Shown piece after piece: positions 31,401-38,639 of a stretch of 64,000 nt of DNA (positions are counted from its first letter, which is position 1; each line of letters begins with the position of its first letter). The stretch is from Liolophura sinensis (taxonomy: Eukaryota > Mollusca > Polyplacophora > Chitonida > Chitonidae). Both the position numbers and the translations under genes were made by a program. The notes below the pieces were generated by a model. That model saw only the letters and a program-made list of their open reading frames with translations, was not told where the DNA came from and searched no databases. The stretch is from positions 2,108,501-2,172,500 of the forward strand of contig NC_088295.1 of NCBI RefSeq assembly GCF_032854445.1. The letters run 5' to 3'.

Positions 31401-33610
31401 ACCAATCATCTCGAGTATGATCATACACATTTGCACATTTTTTTTCAATCATCGCAGGTATGATCATACACCTTTGTACATTTCTTCCAATTATCTTGAG
31501 TATGATATTACACCGTTGCACTTTTTTCTAATCATCCTGGGTATGATCATACACCTTTGCACATTTTTTCCAATCATCCCGGGTATGATCATACACATTT
31601 GCACATTTTTTTTTCAATCATCGCAGGGTATGATCATACACCTTTGTACATTTCTTCCAATTATCTTGAGTATGATATTACACCGTTGCACTTTTTTCTA
31701 ATCATCCTGGGTATGATCATACACCTTTGCACATTTTTTCCAATCATCCCGGGTATGATCATACACATTTTGCACATTTTTTTTCTAATCATCCCGGGTA
31801 TGATCATACACATTTGCACATTTTTTTTCTAATCATCCTGGGTATGATCATACACATTTGCACATTTTTTTTCTAATCAATCCTGGGTATGATCATACAC
31901 ATTTGCACATTTTTTTCTAATCATCCCGGGTATGATCATACACCTTTGCACATTTTTTTTCTAATCATCCCGGGTATGATCATACACATTTGCACATTTT
32001 TTTTCTAATCATCCCGGGTATGATCATACACATTTGCACATTTTTTTTCTAATCATCCTGGGTATGATCATACACATTTGCACATTTTTTTTCTAATCAT
32101 CCTGGGTATGATCATACAACCTTTGCACATTTTTTCCAATCATTCCCGAGTATGATCATTACCACCTTTGCCACATTTTTTCTAATCATCCTGGGTATGA
32201 TCATACACCTTTGTACATTTTTTCCAATCATCCCGGGTATGATTATACACCGTTGCACATTTTTTCTAATCATCCTGGTATGATCATACACCTTTGCACA
32301 TTTTTTCCAATCATCCCGGTATGATCATACACATTTGCACATTTTTTTTTCCTAATCATCCTGGGTATGATCATACACCTTTGCACATTTTTTCCAATCA
32401 TCCAGGTATGATCATACACTTTGCACATTTTTTCCAGTCATCCCGAGTATGATCATACACATTTGCACATTTTTTTTCAATCATCGCAGGTATGATCATT
32501 ACACCTTTGTACATTTTTTCCAATTATCTAGAGTATGATCAATACACCGTTGCACATTTTTTCTAATCATCCTGGGGTATGATCATACACCTTTGCACAT
32601 TTTTTTTCAATCATCGCAGGTATGATCATACACCTTTGTACATTTTTTCCAATTATCTTGAGTATGATCATACATCTTTTCACGTTTTTCCTAATCATCC
32701 CGGGTAAGATCATACACATTTGTGCATTTTTTTCACGTAACTTTGGGTAATCCAGTCACAAATACAGAGCTTATTAAACCAGGTAAATATTTTCTGCGGC
32801 CTGCTCTAGGTGGAAATCAACAATAAACTTTTGGTGTTAATTTTTGTTATTACATGCTTTGAAAGTGGCTGGGATATTAATTTGCGTGGTTAAAGGAAAA
32901 TAGTTTTCACTAAATTGAGATGATGTTCTCAAACTTAGAGATCGTGCGCATTAATTACTGTAAATTACATAATTCATGACTAAGCCTCTTGTGTTTTATG
33001 GGTGGTTGCTTAAAGACTACCGTGCAGGGGCTGAGTTCAGGTTATGCACACGTGTAAAGCACAATAACGCGAGGGCAATGTTCTTTCATGGATGCTCCTA
33101 TGCACATTATTTATTTAGTTTATTTGATTGGTCTTTTACCCGTGCTCAAGAATAGCAAATGTTAAGGCTGATATCTGAAGTAGTGCACACATTAAGGTGT
33201 TCCATGGTTGACATATTGAGCTGAAGTTTTGCATTCTTTTTTTCTCCGGAAGGCATGCTTTTAAATCTAAGTTTTTTTTTGTGGTTTAATGCATTACCCA
33301 TGGCCTCCATGGCCAAGGTGGTTAGCATACCAGCAGGGGTAATGGCCCAGGTGGTTAGCATACCAGCGGGGGGTAATGGCCCAGGAGCCTCTCACCCGGG
33401 CTCTGCCTGGTTTTCTCCCACATTATGCTGGCCACCGTCTTATAAAAATATGAAGAGTGAAGTATTCTTCAATACGGTGTAAAACAGCAAACAAATAATT
33501 CCAGGTATCCTGACGTGTTGTTGTCATTTTTCCTACAGGTCAAGCTGGGGGCAGCCAGCACAGACTCATTCATATCTGTGTACTCAACCCCGGATACCAA
33601 GAAGAGATGA
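2930..33610 (+). CDS. RPTOR: RPTOR (RAPTOR, mTORC1 scaffold), 3' part of gene, 18 exons
   Basis: RAPTOR is the mTORC1 subunit that recruits TOS-motif substrates and docks the complex at the lysosome. Join: 2930-3028, 3583-3675, 3816-3956, 5330-5462, 7307-7393, 10255-10514, 11749-11846, 16868-17027, 18219-18432, 20017-20131, 20979-21103, 22778-22885, 25394-25500, 26141-26271, 28172-28258, 28484-28601, 31259-31388, 33539-33610. This encodes about 758 residues plus stop once one extra base near 28506 is allowed for. All introns are GT-AG and phases agree at every junction. Order: end of the HEAT solenoid (WCGVRDSAHEKL, VRAAAVFALGTF), a Ser/Pro-rich linker with two AMPK-type sites, then WD40 blades (LDDQIFVNRNPGV, GDVRIVRVWDT, GFMGQRIGPISCMAFHPH) and the final blade ending FISVYS. 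The N-terminal RNC domain and first HEAT repeats lie left of the window. Identity rests on remembered similarity to vertebrate RAPTOR along the whole length. Confidence 0.96.
3029..3150 (+). repeat. exon-edge duplications with donor sites (2 copies)
   Basis: Within this intron 3057-3086 and 3109-3150 repeat exon text (ctgatctctrtrtgtct...ggcaag) followed by gtaagg, the true donor of the preceding exon. Confidence 0.75.
3155..3582 (+). repeat. 63-bp tandem repeat, ~6.8 copies, abutting an acceptor
   Basis: The unit contains gtgtttgtcaagtgtattga and atctcaggttataataccgc. The last unit supplies the real acceptor tgtttgtcag of the exon at 3583. One internal unit keeps tttgtcaggtgt, the acceptor plus first exon bases. 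Confidence 0.9.
3583..3675 (+). CDS. RPTOR: RPTOR exon (HEAT solenoid)
   Basis: Acceptor gtttgtcag|GTGTGG, donor CCTGAG|gtaaga, 31 codons, phase 0. Encodes WCGVRDSAHEKL and SDPIPE, a very conserved RAPTOR stretch. Confidence 0.95.
3816..3956 (+). CDS. RPTOR: RPTOR exon (HEAT solenoid)
   Basis: Acceptor tctttcag|GTTAGA, donor AGGAAG|gtgggt, 47 codons, phase 0. Encodes VRAAAVFALGTF and DGSPLVRK, the next HEAT helices. Confidence 0.95.
3966..5040 (+). repeat. 30-bp minisatellite, ~36 copies
   Basis: The unit is like gcagggatgatactgatgac plus cataaacatg. Because 30 is a multiple of 3, frames on both strands stay open: a 361-codon + frame rich in Asp/His (DDTDDHKH) and a 321-codon - frame. It lies wholly inside an RPTOR intron and is not read as a gene. 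Confidence 0.95.
5060..5290 (+). repeat. degenerate GTTGAGCTGTGTGTTGATGA repeats
   Basis: Roughly nine imperfect copies of gttgagctgtgtgttgatga with variable length, just upstream of the exon at 5330. Confidence 0.75.
5330..5462 (+). CDS. RPTOR: RPTOR exon (end of HEAT solenoid)
   Basis: Acceptor ttgtacag|GAGCTG. Encodes LAVAFSGLVVQFESQF and HQFIEEE. Two donors overlap: CGG|gtgggt (5458) has the better consensus, but only GTGG|gtggaa (5462, phase 1) keeps the next two exons in frame, so 5462 is chosen. Confidence 0.85.
5463..6877 (+). other. RPTOR intron, mostly unique
   Basis: A run of about 17 C at 5577-5592 and AT-rich unique sequence; no gene, RNA or array seen. Confidence 0.7.
6878..7240 (+). 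repeat. 33-bp minisatellite, ~11 copies
   Basis: The unit is tacctgtaggagtgccagtg followed by ttgtgtgtttgta. It ends about 65 bases before the acceptor of the exon at 7307. Confidence 0.93.
7307..7393 (+). CDS. RPTOR: RPTOR exon (linker, AMPK-type site)
   Basis: Acceptor tttgtttcag, donor CAAA|gtaagc, phase 1 in and out. Reads GLLHSGSLTIKRTSSKTSLK. The second Ser of TSS (codon 7351-7353) has I at -5, R at -3 and L at +4, the AMPK consensus. RAPTOR is a known AMPK target in this linker. Confidence 0.8.
7435..7487 (+). repeat. (AT)n microsatellite
   Basis: About 26 AT dinucleotides in an uninterrupted run, shortly after the exon ending at 7393. Confidence 0.97.
7655..7797 (+). mobile_element. 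tRNA-derived SINE-like element, copy a
   Basis: Contains the shared core: accagcaacctgcggatggc, ggtttccccgggctatgcct, accataatgctggccgtcgt, aagtgaagtatttttgagtg, aaaacaccaatcaaataaat. The 5' head is truncated. Confidence 0.85.
7805..8010 (+). repeat. 50-bp tandem repeat, ~4 copies
   Basis: The unit starts cagtggttctagtgtgtatg at 7811, 7861 and 7911, with a decayed fourth copy. Confidence 0.9.
8060..8196 (+). mobile_element. SINE-like element, copy b
   Basis: Same core as copy a: gtttcccccgggttctgcct, ccataatgccgttgtataag, aaatattcttgagtatggca, ending in (AAAT)n. Confidence 0.85.
8197..8445 (+). repeat. 16-bp minisatellite, ~15 copies
   Basis: The unit is gtattacaatgtcaag/gtattacaatatcagg, beginning exactly at the A-rich tail of SINE copy b. 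Confidence 0.93.
8446..9015 (+). other. RPTOR intron, unique
   Basis: No gene, RNA or array seen; a short (ACTGG)n run near 8957-8975. Confidence 0.6.
9020..9970 (+). repeat. 14-bp minisatellite, ~67 copies, with higher-order structure
   Basis: The unit is gactgctccatctg. A block of about 233-247 bp recurs (marker gtgggtgctcc at 9128 and 9361, gactgcttatgtgg at about 9287 and 9534). Minus-strand frames (MEQSDGAVRWSS) are by-products. Confidence 0.95.
9971..10171 (+). mobile_element. SINE-like element, copy c, inserted in the 14-bp array
   Basis: The longest head seen here: gtgagttcaagtccagg contains a Pol III B-box-like GTTCAAGTC. The core follows and ends gataaataaat. The 14-bp array resumes right after it (ctggctgctccatgtgactg). 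Confidence 0.88.
10255..10514 (+). CDS. RPTOR: RPTOR exon (linker, second AMPK-type site)
   Basis: Acceptor caattag|CTGTCA, donor CTAAAG|gtcaga, phase 1 to 0. A Ser/Gly-rich start is followed by MRRVSSSSSI and VSLNNVYANVWKALIQLTLD, aligning with the vertebrate region that carries the AMPK site Ser792. The likely phospho-acceptor codon is 10368-10370. Confidence 0.93.
10515..10960 (+). other. RPTOR intron, unique
   Basis: No array or gene recognised. A 62-codon open frame (10596-10784) has no splice support or similarity I recognise. Confidence 0.55.
10960..11720 (+). repeat. 41-bp minisatellite, ~18 copies
   Basis: The unit is gtgtaagggagtgctgggga plus atattgactgtgtaaagggca. A larger block of about 217 bp repeats (gttagccactcttctggag at 11448 and 11665). 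Confidence 0.94.
11749..11846 (+). CDS. RPTOR: RPTOR exon (Ser/Pro-rich linker)
   Basis: Acceptor gttttcag|GCGATG, donor CTACCTGA|gtaagtac, phase 0 to 2. Reads a low-complexity NSSSSHSAPSSPSTRPSHLP. The last 54 bases plus the donor and following intron bases (11793-11873) are the first unit of the 81-bp array that fills the intron. Confidence 0.9.
11793..16560 (+). repeat. 81-bp array of exon edge plus 5' splice site, ~58 copies
   Basis: The first unit, 11793-11873, straddles the true exon/intron junction at 11846/11847. Later units keep aagctctcactctgctccct, a variable middle, then cctgagtaagtacacctgta and ttgtcctcacc at the same spacing. Nearly every unit has a donor-like gagtaagtac or gagtgagtac, and many have cttcacaccacag, which resembles an acceptor. 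The array fills the intron almost up to the exon at 16868. Confidence 0.97.
16868..17027 (+). CDS. RPTOR: RPTOR exon (linker)
   Basis: Acceptor cttttccag|GAGTCC, donor GTAACA|gtgagt, phase 2 to 0. Ends with YSTQFSRSRKIFDKGPN, matching the conserved motif just before the WD40 domain. The donor gtgagt is preferred to the weaker gtaaca six bases upstream; both keep the frame. Confidence 0.9.
17120..18206 (+). repeat. ~20-bp TG-rich minisatellite, ~50 copies
   Basis: The unit is like tgtgtgtttgtcattaccag with 19-30 bp variants. It runs to within a dozen bases of the acceptor at 18218. Frames on + are open (up to 304 codons) but cysteine/tyrosine low complexity. Confidence 0.93.
18219..18432 (+). 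CDS. RPTOR: RPTOR exon (start of WD40 region)
   Basis: Acceptor ttttttgcag|ATTGAT, donor AGGGCAG|gtaatg, phase 0 to 1. Reads FFQWCCRQFARPV and FRFMRNRGLRAEGREEQRRA. Its last ~32 bases and donor are the template of the 38-bp array that follows. Confidence 0.92.
18433..19760 (+). repeat. 38-bp array of exon edge plus 5' splice site, ~34 copies
   Basis: The unit is gtaatgtgtgtgggggaggg plus aggggcagcacagaacag. The true exon ends ggcagggaggagcaacgcagggcag|gtaatgt when read across the junction (18408-18439), so the unit copies the last ~25 exon bases and the donor. Minus-strand frames of 429 and 448 codons (SPTHITCSVLPLP) are artefacts. Confidence 0.95.
20017..20131 (+). CDS. RPTOR: RPTOR exon (WD40)
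   Basis: Acceptor ctcttacag|GTTTTA, donor GGTCAG|gtaagg, phase 1 to 2. Encodes NRLDDQIFVNRNPGVP and HLAVAD. Confidence 0.95.
20132..20270 (+). repeat. ~70-bp direct repeat carrying the donor, 2 copies
   Basis: The donor gtaagg at 20132 recurs at 20201, each followed by ttgtgataatggcagtatga, and again decayed near 20271. Confidence 0.8.
20271..20690 (+). repeat. 55-bp minisatellite, ~7.6 almost identical copies
   Basis: The unit is agagtgtctcctgttccctg, tgttacttgtgttgacactg, atgtaaggcccgggt. Copies differ at about one site, so the array is young or recently homogenised. Confidence 0.96.
20979..21103 (+). CDS. RPTOR: RPTOR exon (WD40)
   Basis: Acceptor gttacag|TATCTG, donor GGCTCAG|gttagc, phase 2 to 1. 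Encodes IWDWESGTKLSYL and KITCMEYMN. Confidence 0.95.
21300..21462 (+). mobile_element. SINE-like element, copy d (decayed)
   Basis: Recognisable by ggttttcctcagccaccgtc, ataagtgaaatcttttttag, tgaaacaccagtcagataaa. Confidence 0.65.
21463..22225 (+). other. RPTOR intron, unique
   Basis: No gene, RNA or array recognised. Confidence 0.6.
22225..22690 (+). repeat. 36-38-bp minisatellite with GTGAGT, ~12 copies
   Basis: The unit is gtagctacagcattgtatcc plus atggtgagtcaagatgca; later copies read tgctgcttgttgtatccatg. Each holds gtgagt, a strong donor-like hexamer, but no exon here matches the unit. Confidence 0.93.
22778..22885 (+). CDS. RPTOR: RPTOR exon (WD40)
   Basis: Acceptor gtgtgtag|ATGATG, donor TCAAGAG|gtgagt, phase 1 to 1. 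Encodes DDGTVRVWRNF and FQALSDMLPLSR. Its final ~34 bases with the donor seed the 88-bp array that follows. Confidence 0.95.
22886..25230 (+). repeat. 88-bp array of exon edge plus 5' splice site, ~26 copies
   Basis: Units run gtgagtacacctggtgtcta, tcacacaggtaaatatgatt, then ctgtgtcagacatgttacct, ctgtcaagag. The last ~34 bases equal the 3' end of the exon at 22778-22885. Two donor-like sites occur per unit (gtgagt and caggtaaa). Confidence 0.96.
25394..25500 (+). CDS. RPTOR: RPTOR exon (WD40)
   Basis: Acceptor tctacag|GTGCCG, donor GTCCAG|gtacgc, phase 1 to 0. Encodes GAGMVADWEQGSG and SGDVRIVRVWDTSKEMKVQ. Confidence 0.96.
25603..25790 (+). mobile_element. SINE-like element, copy e
   Basis: Has cagtgacccaggagcctctc, accataatgctgggcagaat, aagtgaaatattcttgagta, aaacaccaatcaaataaata. 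Confidence 0.85.
25980..26124 (+). mobile_element. SINE-like element, copy f (decayed)
   Basis: Has ggtggtttccccgggccacc and a tail gagataaataaatg just upstream of the acceptor at 26140. Confidence 0.6.
26141..26271 (+). CDS. RPTOR: RPTOR exon (WD40)
   Basis: Acceptor gtgacag|GACATC, donor AGAATG|gtaagt, phase 0 to 2. Encodes DIPTGADSCVSSLACDS and GDGTVRLFDRRMAP. Confidence 0.96.
26272..26580 (+). repeat. 32-bp array with 5' splice site, ~9 copies
   Basis: The unit is gtaagttactcctccctggt plus ccatcaacagtg. It begins exactly at the donor of the exon ending 26271, and the unit end cagtg|gtaagtt echoes gaatg|gtaagtt. Confidence 0.88.
26600..28168 (+). repeat. ~42-bp array of 3' splice site plus exon start, ~37 copies
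   Basis: Units read gtgtgtcacctgtatttgtc, ag|tcgtgtgatgaccctcac. The true junction is tattttcag|tcgtgtgatgaccatgag, so each unit carries an acceptor with up to ~13 bases of the exon start. Confidence 0.95.
28172..28258 (+). CDS. RPTOR: RPTOR exon (WD40)
   Basis: Acceptor tattttcag|TCGTGTGATGACC, donor GCGCAAG|gtcaga, phase 2 to 2. Encodes RVMTMREHNGWVVKTYLQ. Its first bases and acceptor recur in every unit of the preceding array. Confidence 0.94.
28484..28601 (+). CDS. RPTOR: RPTOR exon (WD40) with apparent +1 frameshift
   Basis: Acceptor ttggcag|TGTGTC, donor TGCCTG|gtatgt. From the 5' side it reads SVSGDVRF. From the 3' side the only frame joining the next exon reads WDPRFTESIKTITF and LEIHPYADVLAC. 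The two frames meet at gtttctgggac (28502-28512), with one base too many, most simply C28506. Uncorrected, the protein would stop within this exon. Confidence 0.85.
28775..29405 (+). repeat. 31-bp minisatellite, ~20 copies
   Basis: The unit is ccaaatattcacacttcata plus catgttctaag. Confidence 0.95.
29450..30975 (+). repeat. 23-bp minisatellite, ~65 copies
   Basis: The unit is tcctgtatcagttcactgtg plus cag. Open frames on + (QFTVQSCIGSLCSP) are by-products. Confidence 0.95.
31164..31181 (+). repeat. poly(G) tract
   Basis: About 18 consecutive G, 80 bases before the exon at 31259. Confidence 0.95.
31259..31388 (+). CDS. RPTOR: RPTOR exon (WD40)
   Basis: Acceptor ttttatag|TGGCTC, donor ACATCGG|gtaagt, phase 2 to 0. 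Encodes GSVNQYITVFNQSGD and GFMGQRIGPISCMAFHPH, a hallmark of the RAPTOR C-terminus. Confidence 0.96.
31410..32735 (+). repeat. ~43-bp minisatellite, ~31 copies
   Basis: The unit is tatgatcatacacatttgca, cattttttttctaatcatcc, cggg. Each unit has a pyrimidine tract, some ending in cgcag, and the palindrome TATGATCATA. Confidence 0.95.
32740..33105 (+). other. RPTOR intron, unique
   Basis: AT-rich; nothing recognised. Confidence 0.55.
33110..33168 (-). mobile_element. truncated SINE-like tail, reverse orientation
   Basis: ttatttatttagtttatttg, attggtcttttacccgtgct, caagaatagcaaatg is the reverse complement of the 3' end of the SINE family. Confidence 0.65.
33298..33502 (+). mobile_element. 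SINE-like element, copy g, with duplicated head
   Basis: The head ggtggttagcataccagcrg occurs twice in tandem (ggcc-aggtggttagc resembles a Pol III A box), then ggcccaggagcctctcaccc, ggctctgcctggttttctcc and a decayed tail. Confidence 0.8.
33539..33610 (+). CDS. RPTOR: RPTOR terminal coding exon
   Basis: Acceptor tcctacag|GTCAAG. Reads VKLGAASTDSFISVYSTPDT then KKR and TGA at 33608-33610. This matches the last WD40 strand of RAPTOR, whose vertebrate form ends in ISVYS plus a short basic tail. Confidence 0.95.
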   Translation, partial: VKLGAASTDSFISVYSTPDTKKR

Positions 33611-34785
33611 TGCACCGAACACCTTAGCCACTCTTCCTGATCCCCTCCTCACAAGTTACCTACCACACCTACACCTTCCTCAGTCGAGTCCTCATCTTTT
33701 ACCCTGTTCCAGTCTTCAACTTTTGTGGTGCTTTTTACTTATCAGATACATGTACAAACTGTACTTTATGTGGATAGTGGTCTATACCTCAGTAGAGGTA
33801 ATTGTTGTTGGTGCAAGTCTGCTTTTTTACAATTTGTTTTATTTTATTTTGTTGTTTTTTTTTGTACATTTTTGATCATGTATAAGATAAATTCTTGGTC
33901 ATGGTATAAGTGGTGTAAACATTTCATCCATTGTGCCATGGTGTTTTAATGCAATCATTTGTCATAACTTATTTTTCTCTATGCATGAAGATGTACAACT
34001 TAAATCATCTAATTTATTTATGAAATTAGTTTATTTTTTCTATGGTATGAGAGAATATTGAAAGAGAAATATAAATACATGGGTCAGTGTCATTTGATAT
34101 CAAGCGTTGAAATTCTGGCCACATACATGATTTAGTGTAAAGCAAATTTGCCTTTCACAGAATTGAGTTAGAAGAGGGGGATTAGTCATCTTGTTTGTTC
34201 ATGCCTGCTTCAACTCTACGTTATCATCACAGATATTACACAGCCCTAAGTCCTGACCTGGCCAGTTCTCTGTCCTACATACTTAATCCTCACAAACAGA
34301 ATACAAGTTTAGGCTACATGTACCCTACATGTAAATTCTTGTCTGTCTGGTGGTACGACTTTACAACTGAATAGGAGATAATGTTTCCTTGTTACCAGCT
34401 TTCTTAGTCCACACTATAGGTATTATACCATAGGAAGCATTTTGATACATGGAAAAAAAGGACTGAAGTGAACGTGGTTATCCCTATGTTTCTGTATTAT
34501 GTATGGGATCCCATGACATTGGATACCTTTATTATGCAAATATCATCAATAACTGAGAGTATGATAGGTCTATAAATGTGGCATACATGTGTGTGAATGT
34601 GTTAGTAATTTTGATACTTATTACTATTTATATATAATAAGATTGGTGTTTCTGTTTAGTAGATCAAAAATATGTATGTTGTAAATGTGGTACAGTGGTG
34701 TTAAGGCTTGCTGCAATTCACACAGTTTACAGACTATAGCTGAGATAACAGGCTTTACAGGCTTGCCTGGGGTTTGTGTCACAAA
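33611..34785 (+). other. RPTOR 3' UTR / flank
   Basis: AT-rich, non-coding. No canonical AATAAA seen, so the transcript end is not placed; ataataag near 34635 is a weak candidate. Confidence 0.5.
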
Positions 34786-34789
34786 GGTA

Positions 34790-35515
34790 TTTCATGCAGC
34801 CTCTTCCCATACTCCCTGAATCCTCTGCCCATACTACCTGTCCGTACTCCCTGTAGCCTCTGTCCATGCTTCCTGTAGCCTCTTCCCATACTCCCTGTCC
34901 ATTCTCCCTGTAGCCTCTGTCCATGCTTCCTGTAGCCTCTTCCCATACTCCCTGTCCATTCTCCCTGTAGCCTCTGTCCATGCTTCCTGTAGCCTCTTCC
35001 CATACTCCCTGTCCATTCTCCCTGTAGCCTCTGTCCATGCTTCCTGTAGCCTCTTCCCATACTACCTGTCCATACTCCTTGTAGCCTCTGTCCATGCTTT
35101 CTGTAGCCTCTTCCCATACTACCTGTCCATACTCCCTGTAGCCTCTGTCCATGCTTCCTGTAGCCTCTTCCCATACTCCCTGTCCATTCTCCCTGTAGCC
35201 TCTGCCCACACTCCCTGTAGCCTCTGTCCATACACCCAATAGCCTCTGCCCATACTCCCTGTCCATTCTCCCTGTAGCCTCTGCCCATACTCCCTGTAGC
35301 CTCTGCCCAAACTTCCTGTAGCCTCTGCCCATACACCCAGTAGCCTCTGCCCATACACCCTGTAGCCTCTGCCCATACTCCCTGTAGCCTCTGCCCATAC
35401 TCCCTGTCCATTCTCCCTGTAGCCTCTGTCCATACTCCATGTAGACTCTGTCCATACACCCAGTAGCCTCTGCCCATACACCCTGTAGCCTCTGCTTCAT
35501 ACTCCCTCTGGCCTC
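34790..35515 (+). repeat. ~57-bp / 21-bp compound minisatellite
   Basis: Blocks of cctgtagcctctgtccatgc and ttcctgtagcctcttcccat alternate with actccctgtccattctccct. Minus-strand frames (MGRGYRKHGQRLQG) up to 257 codons are by-products. It lies downstream of RPTOR. Confidence 0.93.
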
Positions 35516-38500
35516 TCTTCCTCTGCCCTTATCTCTCTAGCCTCTCTTCCTCTGCTCTTACTCCCTCTAGCCTCTCTGCGCTGCCCTTATCTTGAAGACC
35601 AAGGCTTGGTGACATGCCAAGAAGTGATTGCAGAAAACCTCTACCTTAAGATCATGTGTGAGTGAAGGGTCAGAAGGTTAAACTTGCCTTCTGGTGGCAG
35701 TGATGTAAACTGTGTGTAAGGGAGCAGAAGATGTGCTGTCAAGGGGCATGTGGTCTGCCCAGGGGCGTGCGGTCTGTCCAGTGGCATGCGGTCTGTCCAG
35801 GGGCATGCCGTCTGCTTATAGTGTGTCAAAGTTCATATTTCCCCAGAGGTCAACAGCATGCACTTGCTTATGTTGACTTTGTCATTGTTCACAGGGTGTA
35901 AGCGAGTTCTGGCCAGTATTTTTTTCTCATTATTATATATCCTTATTTTTACGTGGCAAATCAACTTATGTTGTCAGTTTAACAGAATTACTTGTAGATA
36001 TCAATGATATTTTAGTAACTGAGATATTTTAAGTTCAACATTTGATTTCACCTAACAATATGAGAAGTAATGTACATGCTCCTTGTTCATAGTGTACATA
36101 TCTATATATTGTACATATAGAAGTTTACATGCTTGATATTGTATCTGTTGTATCATCAAATGCATAATGCATGTCTCCCGTGGCAGGAAGTGCCTCGATT
36201 CTGTTAGTACTAGACTTTTGGGGAGAGTGGATGTCAGATGTCTGATTTTGATGCCAAACTAGGGAGCTATACAAGCTTCCTAATTTCATTTGTCACAATG
36301 TCTTACAGCCTTGGAATATGTGGATGGTGTTTTGATATTATCATAGATAGCTCAGGTGGTAAATTTGTGGCGGTACAGTCTACTAGACAGCTTTGGAGGT
36401 ACAGTCTATTAGACAGCTTTGGAGGTACAGTCTATTAGACAGCTTTGGAGGCACAGTCTATTAGATAGCTTTGGAGGCACAGTCTTTTAGACAGAGGTAG
36501 AAGCTTTATTGGTTAGGAGCTGGTCAGTTGGGTTGAGAATTGCGCCTTATACCAGAAACTGGTAACCAGAAAGCCAGATAAAAGTACATATCTGTTAATG
36601 TCATAAAATTGAAAATTCAAAACTCATTTGTGATACTGAAAATTCACAAATTTGTAGCGTAAACCAAAGTAAGTGTTGGAGTGCACAGTAGGTGTGTGTC
36701 AGACGATCGCTGTGATTCTCTGGGTATACCAGAAATTTAGAGGTGACATGAACTAATGCAGCTGAGTTAGGCTTACTGGTTGTACATACAGCACTGTCGT
36801 CTACCTGTAACATTGGCCTTATTCGGCCAGGTGTGCATGTCCTGCTATATAGCAGTAGTTGCATTCTCCTGTGATGTAAACTGATTACACTTACTCCAGA
36901 CTTTGACATAATCCTGATGTATATGTATGTTGTGAACGGTGATCATATTGATGATGGTGTTGTACAAACACAATCTGCCCTCACATGACTGGGTATCAAT
37001 ACAGGACTCCAGTCCATCTTCTTCACCTTATCAGAGAGTTGGTTGTTTTTATATATTTAACAAGCTTATAGATCTACCCTACCCTTTCTGTAATGGAAGA
37101 TGCTTTTTGGGAAACTATATAACATGATGTGTTGCGATGACTGTTGTTAAAATCCCTGTGGGGCGTAGGGGATTACTGGTAGTTGGTCAGTGACAGTAGT
37201 TCCCACCTACTGATTAATGACAACGTGCACGCCAAACAGTGGTGGATGTCGGGCTTTTTCAGGACTCCACACATAGACGGGAGGTTTTAACAGACCATAC
37301 AATACTTTCTCTAGCCACTTGTACATATGCATGCATCTTAATTACATGTTATTGGCTTAAATGAATATTTTAAGCCAAATTAGATCAGAAAACCGTGTCT
37401 TTGATATGCACAAACTCAGGTGTAGGGCACACCATTTTCCACACTGTCACTTTAGAACAATTACATGTGTACTGCTGCCAGTGTGTCATCCAGATGTCCT
37501 ACACATTAGGTACATATATTCAACTTTTCCGACCCAAATGCCCTGGCACAGAATAGAATGAAATGTCAGCCTTTATTTTCTGGAAGTGCACATTTGTGAT
37601 CGTTCTGTGATATGATTGCAACTTTCAGGGAAATTTATGATTTTCCTGTCAAAATTACATTTCTTGGATTGTCCAGGTTCAGAACTTCACAAGTATAATT
37701 TTATCAGTTTACAAATAATATTGCCCTTGTAAAATGCTTGAATGAACACCTTGCAAACATGGGCAAAATTTTAATTACAGTACTACTTGTTCATTGTTTC
37801 AACATTGTTAACAGCAGTATCCAGTTGATTTGAGGGATACTCATTGAAGAGAACAGCCAAACTGAGAAAATGTTTGCAATTAAATTGAATGTCGATTCAA
37901 TGAACATTTCTTCCTGACCCTGCAATACATAGCTGATTTGTACATGTAAACCTTGAGTCACATCCTTCTAGGGTTACTGACCCTAAACGACCTAAATGCC
38001 CATAAAAGCACATTTTAAGAGGCAAATGCATGTCACAAAATATTGTTTTTGGTGCTGAAACTTACAGCAGAATGTTACAAATCTCAGAACACCTTTCATA
38101 ACTCAATAGACCTCAGAATCAGGAAAAATGGCCAACAACTAGTCATGGATGAAATTTAGGGTCATTTAGCGTATTTTTGTTTTCCGTTCCACTGAAGATT
38201 ATTACATTAGCCACTTGGAAGCAGGTGCATTTGTGGGTGGACCAGACTGAGCTGTGATTGGAGGAAAGCGCTCCACATTTGCAAGTACCTCGCAAATCTG
38301 CCAATGTATGGCTACTGTCCAGCATGTGGAGGCTGAAATTTATTATTTTCAGCAAGCCAATGTTTCCTACATGCTGCCAAGACAGTGAGAAGCAGTGGGG
38401 CACGGGAACCCCATTTCCATAGGTCATTTCTGACTTTAATCCGAATTTGATGCACTGTTTTAGAGGTTATTTTTGGAGCATACAAGTGAAAATTTCGACC

Positions 38501-38630
38501 TCATGAATGTTATCTTAAGACAAATATTTTAACATACAACTCCCGGTACTAAAAATTGTGATGAGGTTTTAAATTCAGATGGAAACCAGAAATGGCTTCA
38601 TGGGATCCGTCCCAGGATATGGAACCAAAA
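35516..38630. other. intergenic, no gene seen
   Basis: Unique AT-rich sequence with small repeats: ctgtccagkggcatgcggtc near 35745-35815 and a 26-bp unit (ggaggtacagtctattagac) about 5 times at 36360-36495. Confidence 0.6.
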
Positions 38631-38639
38631 TGATGCCTC

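Noticed and set aside
34727-35500. Minus-strand ORFs up to 257 codons (GRGYRKHGQRLQG)
   Set aside because: Product of a minisatellite; several frames open at once, no gene signals.
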